A stretch of 64,000 bases of DNA from Allodiplogaster sudhausi (lineage: Eukaryota; Nematoda; Chromadorea; Rhabditida; Diplogasteridae): positions 801,001 through 865,000 of the forward strand of contig CALZFC010000109.1 of the NCBI GenBank assembly GCA_945643635.1. The letters are read 5' to 3'. The position numbers and the translations under genes were made by a program. The stretch's first letter is position 1; each line of letters begins with the position of its first letter. Shown one piece after another: positions 24,401 through 33,320 of the stretch. Under the pieces are notes generated by a model. The model was given only the letters and a program-made list of their open reading frames with translations, did no database searches and was not told where the DNA came from.

Positions 24401-24772
24401 TCTCGCTCTCTATGTGACTCCGCCACCTAGCTATACTGTACTTAAGTCCCGATTATGACTAATAGAGGAGCTTTCTCCCGAGGAGCGACCGGCATTCTGC
24501 CGGGTCGCTATCTCTCCTTCCTCCCGACCCTTTCCCCTCAACGACCACCACGCCTCGGGCCCGTGCCCTCCTCTGACGCCGATGAGTATCCCTCTCCTCT
24601 CTACTTGTCGTCTCTCTTCCTCTGTCAACTAACGCTTGCTCGATAAACTTGTCTCCTCTGAAGTCCTGTCGCTGGGGAACACCACTAAGAGTATGTGAAG
24701 AGGGACGCATACTTACTCTATTATTACTGCTTCAGGTACACATATGTATGTCTCTATATACACACAAGAGTG

Positions 24773-24813
<41 letters not shown>

Positions 24814-26932
24814 ACGCGATTTGCGAGAAAATTAAATAGAATCAAACTGGCCGGGGACCCGGCCAAAATCGCATAGCTTAAATTTTGTTCAAAAGATCCT
24901 TATAGGTGTTTTATCGTATAAGGAATCGATTGGAAGTGGTCTAGTCATCAGAAAATGTCTCCTTCGTTTGCTATGAGGGCTTGAATTATTAGGCTCGCCG
25001 CGTTGGGAGGTGAGTCATTTTCTGATAACTAGACCACTTCCAATCGTTTCCTTTTACGAGAAAACACCTATAAGGATCTTTTGATTTTAGCCGGGTTTTT
25101 TGAAACTCTCGCAAATCGCGTCATACATATATCGCTGTTGTGTGTATATAGAGAGGAGAGAGACAGCTGCTAACTTATGCCGCACGAAATGCCGTCGACA
25201 CTCTCGCGCGAGACGCCGTCGATCAGCCACTTCCCACTCGGACCACACACCACGTGTCCAGCTGCGAAGCTGCGACCGCCGGATTTCTGCTCAGAAAAGT
25301 AAGGTCGGTAAAAGAAGAGCTTCGATCGTGCTGAAAACAGCCTCACCACAAGAAGGTTTCCACTTGGACACTCGTAACGACTGCAGCCATTCGCGTACAA
25401 CTCCGGAATGACTCCAATAAGATCGTCAAAGCCATAAACGAGGTCTACGGTTCCCGTTATGTCCGGGCACGCATTGCACGAATCTGATATGGTTTTTTTG
25501 TGTTTAATTAGCATTAAGAAATGGAGCTTTCATGTAGACAACAAAGATGACAGTTTTCGGCGGTTGTTATGTCCAAAAAAGAGAAACGGATATATAGTAT
25601 ACTGCATGGCTATACCCAAATTGCCACCCTTTTCAGTTTTGATGAATTTTATTTATCTCACTAACAGAAGCTGGATCTGTTTTTACCAAAACAAAAGGAA
25701 AGCCAAGCCCGCTGACCTGTCGCATCACCACAAAGCGCATAGTCGTAGTTTCCTCCGCCTCCAACGCTCTTCCACACTCCTCCGCCGCCACACGTAAGGC
25801 GTCCCTCGTCGATGCGGTCGATGACCAAGTCGCTGCCGTTGTGGCCGCGGACGCCGTAGAGCGCAACGTCGGTGCTGCCATTACAGGAGGCAACCGGACA
25901 AGGCGAAGAGGCGGACGCGGGAGCGATGGATGCCTATAGGCATATGGAGCTTCATTTTTAACCAAGTAAGGTTAAAACAAAATAGTAGTATAAAAAATAT
26001 TTAATATACGATTTTTACCATGTAGAAGTCGTTGTTCATGCACGCTGGCACCTCAGTCTTGCATGCGGTGCATGCTGTAAGTTGATGTATTATATAACTA
26101 AAACGTATGGGTTACTAAAATATATTATTTTGCGCCAGATATGTTTTGCCACTTACGAATTACTTAAAATAAATTGGGCCAGTAATATTCTGCTCTTACG
26201 TCTGGCGCAGATGGCGTGCGCCGTCCGTTCGCAGTCTCTCTTCCCGTAGTGCCAATGATGCGCGCGGCAGCGGAGAAGTTTCTTGTCGCTTCTGTCCACG
26301 AAGAGACGCGCGAGGGGGTCCGCGCACGAGAGTCGCGCGCAGCCAGAGGTGGAGCTCGACGAAGTGCTGCAGGACAGGGCTTGCTTCTTTGCTTTTTTTT
26401 TAAATAAATGTTATACAACAACAAATTACTTATTCCTCCACGAAGTGCTGTTGCTAAGGGGTTACGTCATCTTTTTTGTTAAATATATTTTACTGGCAAT
26501 TTTTTTAATCAGTTAAACATGGGCAAGATATAGTAAAGTTATTCCTTTCTTGCCGGATAAATAAAACTCGAATACTTGAAGTTGAGCGCAACGTCATTGG
26601 ACTCATGACAGTCGTAGCCGACTCGAGGGCAGTCCCGATCGGGCAAGAGAGTGGGCAGGACGCATTCTTTGCAATCTAAAGAAGGCAAGGTAGTGAAATT
26701 ACTAACATTTTAAAAGTTGCACAATCTGAATAAGGCAATGTTAGAGAGAAGTAACATTTTAATAGTAGCACGAGCTGAACAAGGCAATGTTATGACAGGA
26801 GTAACATTTCATGCAGGCTATTAAATACTATTAAGAATAACCGTAATCACCCGGTGCTCCTTCTTTTCCGCATTTCGTCGCCGCCACTGAGAGCTGGACG
26901 ATCGCGAAAATCTTTGCTAGTAAGCAACGCAT
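10190..26932 (-). CDS. C6-domain gene 1: secreted protein of ten C6-like domains (871 aa)
   Basis: Coding exons on minus: 26932-26851 (ATG), 26675-26576, 26366-26200, 26074-26019, 25933-25717, 25483-25347, 25286-25175, 13987-13754, 13544-13381, 12918-12816, 12639-12400, 12165-12058, 11934-11876, 11801-11687, 11460-11227, 11086-10971, 10908-10791, 10647-10580 and 10375-10190 (TGA). They sum to 2616 nt and all phases agree. A TTCCAG acceptor sits one base before the ATG, which fits trans-splicing. The N-terminus MRCLLAKIFAIVQLSVA is a signal peptide. Ten domains follow, with CxxC openings such as CKEC, CTAC, CNAC, CTSC, CLNC, CTNGC and CDKC, a CxxxxC pair, a C-(N)-G-x-W element and a last Cys. 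This matches the nematode C6 pattern (Pfam C6, from memory). Introns between domains are phase 1; those inside domains are phase 0 or 2. Function is unknown, probably extracellular. Confidence 0.87.
14010..14091 (+). repeat. 5' LTR fragment (last 82 nt)
   Basis: Identical to 24635-24716 over the full 82 nt. No matching upstream LTR sequence precedes it; C6 exon and intron sequence starts immediately to the left. Confidence 0.85.
14092..17590 (+). other. Leader region of the LTR element
   Basis: No long conserved reading frame is visible. The region holds CT-rich tracts (14750-14850, 15310-15420), C runs (15508-15551), two copies of a structured hairpin (15803-15836 and 16940-16974), and repeated GCGGAGGACGACACTCGTC-type segments at about 16014, 17112 and 17622. 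A gag-like gene would be expected here but I do not recognise one. Alternating exon-like pieces and pyrimidine-rich stretches suggest spliced or rearranged sequence. Confidence 0.5.
17886..19582 (+). pseudogene. Envelope-like glycoprotein remnant of the LTR element
   Basis: Three separated frames look like one membrane glycoprotein. Frame 18014-18292 has spaced cysteines and a C-x-L-E-D-G-T then W-T-P motif. A basic R-K-K-R run at 18406-18417 resembles a protease cleavage site. Frame 19019-19582 has a strongly hydrophobic segment after WWWLTVSATYTTL and a long polar tail, as expected for a membrane anchor with a cytoplasmic tail. Stops and frameshifts separate the pieces, so it is broken or needs unresolved splicing. 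Its position upstream of the protease is unusual, because envelope genes normally follow integrase. The family of the captured glycoprotein is not determined. Confidence 0.55.
19585..20100 (+). CDS. Retroelement aspartic protease (retropepsin-like)
   Basis: The active-site motif ALIDTGSNFTA lies at about 19645-19677 and a second conserved element, YDLIIGNDLLSQL, at about 19875-19913. Both are typical of pol proteases of Ty3/Gypsy elements. The frame starts in the end of the envelope-like region and is closed at 20100, before the linker segment resumes. Confidence 0.8.
   Translation, partial: VLYQYITACSPVKVNGIYMMALIDTGSNFTAASSCIRPALGIFTFDPPETTSALGMAAIPVPLEECSRATIELAGHVRKELIHLIASQFMSSENQSYDLIIGNDLLSQLPPLTFDYSAGTLTIGLNKIPLGDTPQIKVLKKLSMEITMLLNFLLILPGPTRKIVMKSENAS
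20398..20870 (+). pseudogene. Protease-RT linker of the deleted pol gene
   Basis: A frame starting VPLTPVDEYAFRAKED runs for about 125 codons. It resembles the beta-rich segment between protease and reverse transcriptase in Ty3/Gypsy pol (VAPAVF, NCAIILYRGMKI). Reverse transcriptase motifs such as a YxDD box are absent; the sequence jumps to the integrase tail near 20870. An internal deletion is the simplest reading. Confidence 0.6.
20872..21310 (+). pseudogene. Integrase C-terminal (GPY/F-like) remnant
   Basis: The frame reads EYDKTAYRKP, then LTWLGHYRVIDID, then SPQSKP. This matches the GPY/F module at the end of Ty3/Gypsy integrases, with GPY changed to GHY. A stop follows SPQSKP, and the frame then continues to TRSHGASF near 21300. 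The catalytic integrase core is absent. Confidence 0.65.
21590..22456 (+). CDS. Coiled-coil plus L1-ORF1-like protein
   Basis: A 288-codon frame. Residues 1-75 are Ser/Thr/Gln-rich. About 80-110 form a short heptad stretch (LSQLREQVNALKDQVASL). About 130-235 (RRRSLVLSGVPLHP, ATQLLHGLGI, HRLKIVLP) resemble the RRM-type RNA-binding domain of L1-type LINE ORF1 proteins. The tail is Ser-rich. It could be an extra ORF of the LTR element, a gag-like protein in the envelope position, or the 5' part of an inserted LINE. Further Arg/Ser-rich exon-like pieces follow at 22590-22730 and 22960-23250. Confidence 0.55.
   Translation: MTSIPSCHYRSRRPIPQRGAQSRPQRATTTESNSPSSQTHSRSDPPTNSVSQAKAQDSLAKAAMLTSREEGVDEIMTPTISTDEQLSQLREQVNALKDQVASLSSLLPPTYNTSKAKEPNGWDYSKESLDEIEGRQQRRRSLVLSGVPLHPIPAAKQAFLERETATQLLHGLGIATFPVAVYRLHDGGQRHRLKIVLPYSEAQEEAIRQSSRVSSLPGFAGCSLRPSLTFAQRGLESRTRRKADYSIYFKHPSRPSQTSDSSAPVTARQPAAEPSSSSSSRSQPYTRT
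24283..24716 (+). repeat. 3' LTR
   Basis: The start is placed at TGTAAAGGGGACTGCA after a purine-rich tract. The end is set by the last base shared with the 5' fragment. It contains a run of cytosine-rich promoter-like sequence and a hairpin-capable CGACCGGCA/TGCCGGGTCG segment at about 24485-24507. The left boundary is inferred. Confidence 0.65.
24814..25121. mobile_element. 308-bp foldback/MITE-like element
   Basis: Terminal inverted repeats begin ACGCGATTTGCGAGA and run imperfectly inward for about 110-140 nt per arm. The pairing core is 24889-24957 with 25012-25081 (CCTTATAGGTGTTTT and the ATTGGAAGTGGTCTAG segment). A (TA)n run abuts the left end. No coding capacity. It sits between the 3' LTR and the next C6 exon. 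Confidence 0.8.
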
Positions 26933-27077
26933 TCTGGAATAGTTCATATGTTACTTACAATTAGCAAATGTGCAATTCTCTTGAGCACTAGCTGTTTATC
27001 AGCGCGCCTAACTTTACCTAGGAGTTCGTTAAAGGAAGGAAAAATGTTACTTACTAAAGCAGCACTCAAATGCGGTA

Positions 27078-28640
27078 ACACAAGTGGAGTACAAGAGAAC
27101 AAAATTTTCATTAAGAGAATAATTTCTGCTAATATAGGTCTGGGAGATGGTGTAGAATACAGGGGGGGCGGCAAATATGGAAGATATGATCTTCTTCTTA
27201 CATGGTACATCTCCATCTACGCGATAGAAGGAAGTTTCGTCGTACAACAGTGTAACTTTGCCACTGAGGACACATATCTAAATGCCGCCACGACATGGGG
27301 GCTTTTAACATTAAGCGCCGCGAACTTTGGATGTATCGTCTTCATAGGCAGACTCAGCGAGAGGGAGAACAAATGAAAACTTCTCATTCAGCTAGATGCC
27401 TTTTAGTTAGGCAATAATGCATTTGAACTAGTCACCAAAATTTTCTCTCTCTTAATATCATTATTCGATAAAAGTTGTACACAATACAGCCATTTTTATC
27501 TATTGTAATGATGCTGCATAAGGCTCTTCGAATTTACATGTGCTGCGTAGGCAGCGTTTCAAAAATTGCACATTTATCTGCTTTCTCATTTCCATTATAA
27601 AACATTGTATTTAATCGACGTAATTTTAGCATGCATGCGATTTCACATTATATTGTTCACATTGCAGAACAAAAAAAAAAGTGGTTTTTGGAAGGCAGTG
27701 CTAAAAATTTGGATAATATTGTAATGCCCTTCGACTTCAGGCCGATATCAATTAAAGGGGTTCTATTTGGAAGGGGTCGCTTAGTTACATACATAGATAG
27801 CTATTGTAAATCTAAATCAGAGCGGGAAGAAAAGAAGCTTGATCAAGTACAACACGGTACACTAATTTTCTTTGAATGTTCCACTTCAAATATGTCTGTA
27901 GACGTTTCTACCAAAAGGCCATCTCGGACGGCAGCATGATTAAAAGGCTGCATTTCAAGACGAACGGCAGGAAGGAAGAACTTACAAACCTCGGTGTAAA
28001 TGGAGAACAGGAATTTTCAGGCGAGAAACATAGAATGTCCCTAGAAGGAGAACATTTAAAGAATCTAAACGTTGCTGTATTACTTTTCTTCCGATACCTT
28101 GGCTTGGTTTATTACATCACCAATTTTCGTTGTGTCTCTTTAATATACCAGCCGTTTCGCGCGCGCTTCGCGGCCTCACTACATATCTGTGCTATCTGTG
28201 AACCGGGGAGGAAATACACCGCACGGTGCATACGTTTTCCCTTTCGAAATGTGGCTATGTGATCATTCGGAAAATTCTGGAAAATTCAATGTCCCGGATC
28301 GCAACTCGGTCCTTTCCGGAACGCTGTCGAATGTTCAGGGCAGACATTGGCCCCATCCTTAATGTAATGGAAAATTCCACATCCCGGGGCCAAGCTCGGT
28401 GCTTTCCGGAACCTTCTCTTAATGTTTCCAGGACCCAGGGCAGACATTGGCTTCTTTTGGAATGTTCTAGGAAATCCCAGGACCCGTGGCAGAAATCAAA
28501 AACGCAGATTCGTTGTGGTACGAAAGTCGCAACGATCGTAATGAGTTTAACTGTTTGTATACCTCAAACTTGGTTAATTAAACTGGAGGGAGCATTCCAG
28601 AAAAATGTGTTACAAAGCCACGCTTGGCGCTTTATTATTA
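27078..28640 (+). repeat. Upstream repeat, copy B (open frames)
   Basis: Best-preserved copy of the repeat found at 8474-10030. It starts about 145 bp upstream of the ATG of C6 gene 1. On + it keeps two open frames: one ending in a hydrophobic stretch (ATTWGLLTLSAANFG..., about 27255-27376), and a 102-codon frame (27631-27939) containing WFLEGSAKNLDNIV after an ATTGCAG acceptor. The equivalents in A and C are broken. I do not recognise the protein; it may be a real gene adjoining the C6 unit or a repeat-borne frame. Confidence 0.65.
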
Positions 28641-28654
28641 GTAATAAAATAAAT

Positions 28655-29590
28655 GCAAGTCACAGAGGAGAGGACACATATGCGAATGCCGCCACGACAC
28701 TGTGGGTTTTTAACATTAACCGCCGCGAACTTTGGATGTATCGTCTTCACAGACAGACTCAGCGAGAGGGAGAACAAATGAAAACTTCGTATTCAGCGTG
28801 ATGCCTTTTGGTTAGACAATAATGCATTTTAACTAGTCAGCAAAATTTTTCTCTCTCTTAAAATCATTATTCAATAAAAGTTGTACACAATACAGCCATG
28901 TTATAGATTATAATGATAGCTGCATAAGGCTCTTCGAATTTACATGTGCTACGTAGGCAGGGTTTGAAAAATTGCACATTTGTCCGGTTTCTTATTTCCA
29001 TTGTAAAACATTGTATTTAATCGACGTAATTGCGATTTCACATCATATTGTTCACATTTCAGCACAAAAAAGTGGTTCTTTGGAAGGAAGTGCTAAAAAT
29101 TGGAAAATATTGTAATGCCCTTCGACTTCAGGCCGATATCAACGAAAGGGGTTGGTTCAATTTGGAGGGGGTTGCTGAGAGAAAAATATAGTATTGTTAA
29201 ATTGATACCTATTATAAATCTAAATCAGAGCGGGAAGAAATGAAGCTTGATCAAGTACGAGACGGCACACTTATTTCCTTTGAATGTTCACCTTCAAATA
29301 CGTCTGTAGACATTTCTACTAAAAGGCAATCTCGGACGGCAAAATGATTAAAATGCTGCATTTCATGGCGAACTGCAGGAAGGAAGAACACACAGACGTC
29401 GTTGAAAATGGAGAATAGGAAATTTCAGCGAGAAACATAGAATGTCCCTAGAAGGAAAACATTTCAAGAATCTAAATTAATTTCAAATTCCTGGCTCGGG
29501 AGAAAACAGAATAAACCTCTTTTTCTCATAGGTGATCTTAAATATGCCAGCTGAAATGTTGATATGTGAGCCATCGGAATGTTCTGAGAA
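28655..29590 (+). repeat. Upstream repeat, copy C (truncated, degenerate)
   Basis: Restarts the same sequence directly after copy B, with a period of about 1.41 kb, so B and C are a tandem pair. The frame equivalent to WFLEGSAK is shifted by a one-base deletion near 29099. Similarity fades after about 29590. Confidence 0.65.
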
Positions 29591-30266
29591 ATTCAACGTA
29601 TCTGGTCATTTATGGTTATGGTTAGTTATTTTGACTTTTATTTTTGGGATCAATCACTTTATTTTAGTACAAATTATTATTGAGCGATAATGGGCGAAAA
29701 TGTCGTCGGGGCAAATTAAAGCATTCAAGAGCATCTGTAGGGGGTGCCACGACCCCTACAAACCGACCGATTGGTAGAATGCTCGTTTGGAGAATTCCTT
29801 CCTTGCCCTTACCTTTACCTTCCAGTACCTTTACCTTCCAGAGCCAATTCCTTTCCTTTCCGGATCCCTTTCCTATATCATCCTGTTCAGTTACACGTCC
29901 ACCAGACGGACAACTGCTTTATTGGAGCAACCACCAACCGAACTCCAGACCAAGAACAATACAATCTAACCAGGGACAACCTCTCCGCCAAAGGGGCGGA
30001 GCTTGAGAGAAGAGACAGTGAGAGAGATATCTGTCGATACAGCATCAATCCAAATTCTTCACTTTTTCTAGTGCAAGCTTTAGCACGACAAATGATAGGA
30101 TTGCCTATATTGTACTTTATAAGCTGATAGATGTAGAAAAAATCGTTATCGGCTTAAGGTTAATTACTTTCTATTATTGAGCGAATCAATCCAAATTTTC
30201 GAGAGAGAGAGCGAGAGAGAGAGAGACAAAGGGGGAGAGAGAGAGAGGCCGAAAGAGAGAGTGACA

Positions 30267-30298
<32 letters not shown>

Positions 30299-30315
30299 AG
30301 GAGAGAGACGGAGAA

Positions 30316-30359
<44 letters not shown>

Positions 30360-30483
30360 ATAACGGAAGAGTTACGGAAGGCTTGTTATGCAATATGGCA
30401 GAGATTCAAAACGAGTATTTGCACCATTGAAAATAACGTTTTTTTTTCTGCTTTTTTTGCTGCTCTGAAAATTGAATAGCCAG
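29591..30483. other. Region with no assigned gene; (GA)n tract
   Basis: 29740-30000 contains direct repeats of ACCTTTACCTTCCAG and overlapping short frames, none recognised. 30200-30358 is a (GA)n microsatellite. It may include the N-terminal exons of the receptor-like gene downstream, but I could not identify them. Confidence 0.5.
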
Positions 30484-32081
30484 TAATTGCTCAACAAGGT
30501 TCGGAGGCAATCTTCAAAGAAACCGGAAAATGGAACGGGCTGGTAGGAGATATTCTGCAGGTAATAATTCCTTTAACATCTCCCTCTCTGTCTCTGTTTT
30601 CCTAAAAAAAATAATATTTGTAATACAGGGCAAAATCGCAACTTCGTTAGATGGCATATTTCTGCGCCCTTCACAGATCAATCAACTTCGATATTTCGGC
30701 CCCTGTCACTTCTATCCAGTTAGCAGAGATTGAAAGATCTTTGATTTGAAATTCTCATTTTTTTTATTGTGGAGGTCAACCTCTACGAATTATCGGAAAA
30801 GGAGGAAGAGCGCTCCAGTCTTTCGACTTTCCTTGTCTACGATCCCCTTGAGCTTTTCCTCGTCATAGTTTCTTTCGTTGCGATCACTCAACTGGAACGA
30901 CGATTTACTCGCAGTTGGTCATTTATTGAAGCAAATTCTCATATATTTTCTAGTTGACGATTAACGAGAGAAAACGTGAAAATGAAAAGTGACATGATTT
31001 TTCATCAAATGCTTTTTGGCCCAAAGGCTGAAGATTGCGCCAAAAATCATGGAATCACAAGAAACTGGAGTCTAGAGCTAGAGATAACACACCATTTAGG
31101 TAAGCTGCCCCTGGTTAGTTCACCTCTCCGAATGCTCCTGAGTCTTTGCGCCCTTCTGCTTTTCCTCTTCTACAGCGCAGGCTTCAGTGGCAATGCCATC
31201 GCTGGTTTTACCATGCACATATCGTTTGTTTCGTTTTCATTTTTCTCGTCCAAAACAAACGTCTACTCCTTTACTTTGCGTTGTGCAACCCTAAGATGCC
31301 ATTGATATGTCTTTGAGGAAGTTCGAAACTGTGCGTCGCAAGTTGCATTCCGGTGAATTCACTCTAATTTCTAAACGTGGCGATGGAGTTCCGAAATTTG
31401 TTAGTAGCCCATTTCATGGAGGAGATCCCAATCACCAAGAATCGCTTTCAGGAACGCTTTCTTGTCTGAAATAATTTAGTGATTTATGCAGAGTCGAGGG
31501 CTGAACTTATGAAGAAGCTGTGCTCGCCAGGTTTTCACTTTATTCCTTCTAACCTCTCTCCGGCAACCCGCCATTTACATATCATTCGATTTTAACACAT
31601 TTATTTTCATCGATATTTATGTATGTCTGTCTACATACATTTAAAGGCGCGAAGATGTTTGCGGTTATCATGGAGACTGACTTCGTACAACCGAGAGGCA
31701 GTAACTGTCCTCTGCATCGGTGCAAACAAGATTAATAAACTAGGCTGGTATTAACGAGAACAGTTCAGAATTACGGATGCTTCTACAGCAGAGTATCTAC
31801 CAAACGAACTTGATCTCTTCACATCGAATGCCAACTACTTTGTGTTCAACAAGAAACTCGTTTCTCGCAAGGCCTTCAAGACTATTCGCTTCATCAATTC
31901 CGCTCTTTTTAATGAAGACATGGCTTGTTCCCCCTCCTGGCAACCGGAAACATTTATCATTCTCGCCTTTTTAGAGAAGCGGTTTCTGGCGTCGCAGGGA
32001 AGGCGCTCGTCCTGCGCAAATGGACGCGCAAAAGGCGACTGGCCCCTCCTTCAGTGCGGTCAGCATGACACGGCTGGCTGA
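30484..32081 (+). pseudogene. Ionotropic-receptor-like (iGluR superfamily) gene, probably broken
   Basis: Successive + exons look like the ligand-binding and channel parts of a divergent nematode ionotropic receptor. 30484-30560 reads KETGKWNGLVGDILQ; 30629-30718 reads GKIATSL, then RYFGPCHFYP (S1 lobe). From about 30775 comes STFLVYDPLEL with a hydrophobic first helix. 31027-31204 has FLFYSAGFSGNAIA, like the third helix of the channel. 31296 onward reads DMSLRKFETVRRKL. 31767 onward reads DLFTSNANYFVFNKK, then FINSALF, then MACSPSW (S2 lobe). One well-conserved segment (ERFLV-NNLVIYAESRAELM) holds a TGA at 31467-31469, and the 31.3-31.5 kb and 31.77 kb joins do not agree in phase. The N-terminus is not found. 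Confidence 0.55.
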
Positions 32082-33129
32082 CGTCATCAAGGCATGATTA
32101 TCTTTGCAATCACTCCTTTGTTCAAGTATTAAACTAGTTCGATTAGCTCTTTAAAGGAGCGCGGTCAACGAAAAATATTGAATGCAAGTTCTTATGGCCG
32201 CGACTGACCTGCGTGTACGGATTCGTGAGACCTGCTATTTCGCAGGTATCACAAGCCCGCTACGTGAGAAAAAGTGCGCGTTAATGTGAATGCGAATGCC
32301 CCGGCAATTTGAAATCTCACATAATTTTTCGGTGATCGAGTAGCTTAATTGTGGGCATAAGAAAATGTCCTAAGGAGAAGAAGTAGTGAAAAAAAGAATG
32401 CTTTGAGGTTCATATACACTTTCGAAAAGTCAATCATGCAACAAGTTGAGGAGACATAAAGAGACGAAACATTATGGAATTTTCTCTTTCTCTCTCTCTC
32501 TCTCGATCTCTGTTTCTCTCTGAATCCTCTCTCTCTCTCTGTCTCCCTCTCTAACTCTTTCTCTCTTTCTCTCTCTCTTTCTAACTCTTTCTCTCTCTCT
32601 CTCTCTCTCTTCAATCTCGATTGCCGTTTACATTACTTTTCTTTCCTTCTCTTATCACAGGTGACAAGAACGACACATTGAACAAAAAAGGAGAGGGGCG
32701 TGACTGATTGGACTGAACGAGTTATAATAACTGAAGATGGAATGAATTCGCAGTTACAAAAAGCTTGTTATGCGCAGAAATTCATAAAGCGTTGTTGCAC
32801 AACGCTTTTTTTTGCTTTACAATTGTTGCAACTCAATGCCACAACTATGTAATATTTTTACATAAAGAAAAATATTGTCCAACTGTTGTGTAATTGATTT
32901 GTAGTGATCAAAAACTTGGAGCAGCGATGAAAAAAGGTGACAGAAGAGATTCCAACCCTCTGTACATATCTAAGTTACTCTCTCAGTGATCTCTTTTACT
33001 TACGATGCAGCTTCTGGTACGGTTAACCATTTTCTATTCTTATTGTTCGTCTCTTTCTCTTTCACAATGGCACATAATATTGGCTGCCTTCAGATACTCG
33101 ATCGCGTCCGCGCCCGCCGATAAGAAATA
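32082..33129. other. No gene seen; (CT)n tract
   Basis: Contains a (CT)n stretch at 32480-32610 and AT-rich sequence. I see no conserved frame or RNA. Confidence 0.5.
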
Positions 33130-33320
33130 AAAGCCCAGATCGAGATCTACCAGAAGAGAGGCTCAGAGCGGGAGCCGATCCCCTCAACACTACTGTATTT
33201 CTCTATGTTTCCCCTTTTCTGACCTCTGGTGGTTTCTTGTTATTTTCTTGTTTATTGTTGAGTAACAGGTAGATAAACTTGTCTAATGAGCTGGTCTCTT
33301 TGGGAACCTCACTTGGCCAA
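33130..33320 (+). mobile_element. LTR-like remnant related to the 14-24.7 kb element
   Basis: The segment GATAAACTTGTCTAATGAGCTGGTCTCTTTGGGAACCTCACT (33273-33314) matches, with differences, the R-U5 end of the 3' LTR at 24642-24685 (GATAAACTTGTCT, then GGGGAACACCACT). The sequence in front has LTR-like composition. Boundaries are not defined. Confidence 0.4.

Larger units (their letters stand above)
14010..24716 (+). mobile_element. Ty3/Gypsy-type LTR retroelement, internally deleted, in a C6 intron
   Basis: The last 82 nt of the 3' LTR (24635-24716) recur without a mismatch at 14010-14091, which I take as a truncated 5' LTR. A purine tract (AAATGGGGTAAGG) precedes TGTAAAGGGG at 24283, the likely 3' LTR start, giving an LTR of about 434 bp. 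Internal + strand coding remnants include an envelope-like protein, an aspartic protease, the protease-RT linker and an integrase tail. The RT, RNase H and integrase core are missing between about 20860 and 20880. An L1-ORF1-like frame follows. The element lies antisense in intron 7 of C6 gene 1, its left end 22 bp from the acceptor of the 13987 exon. Confidence 0.82.
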
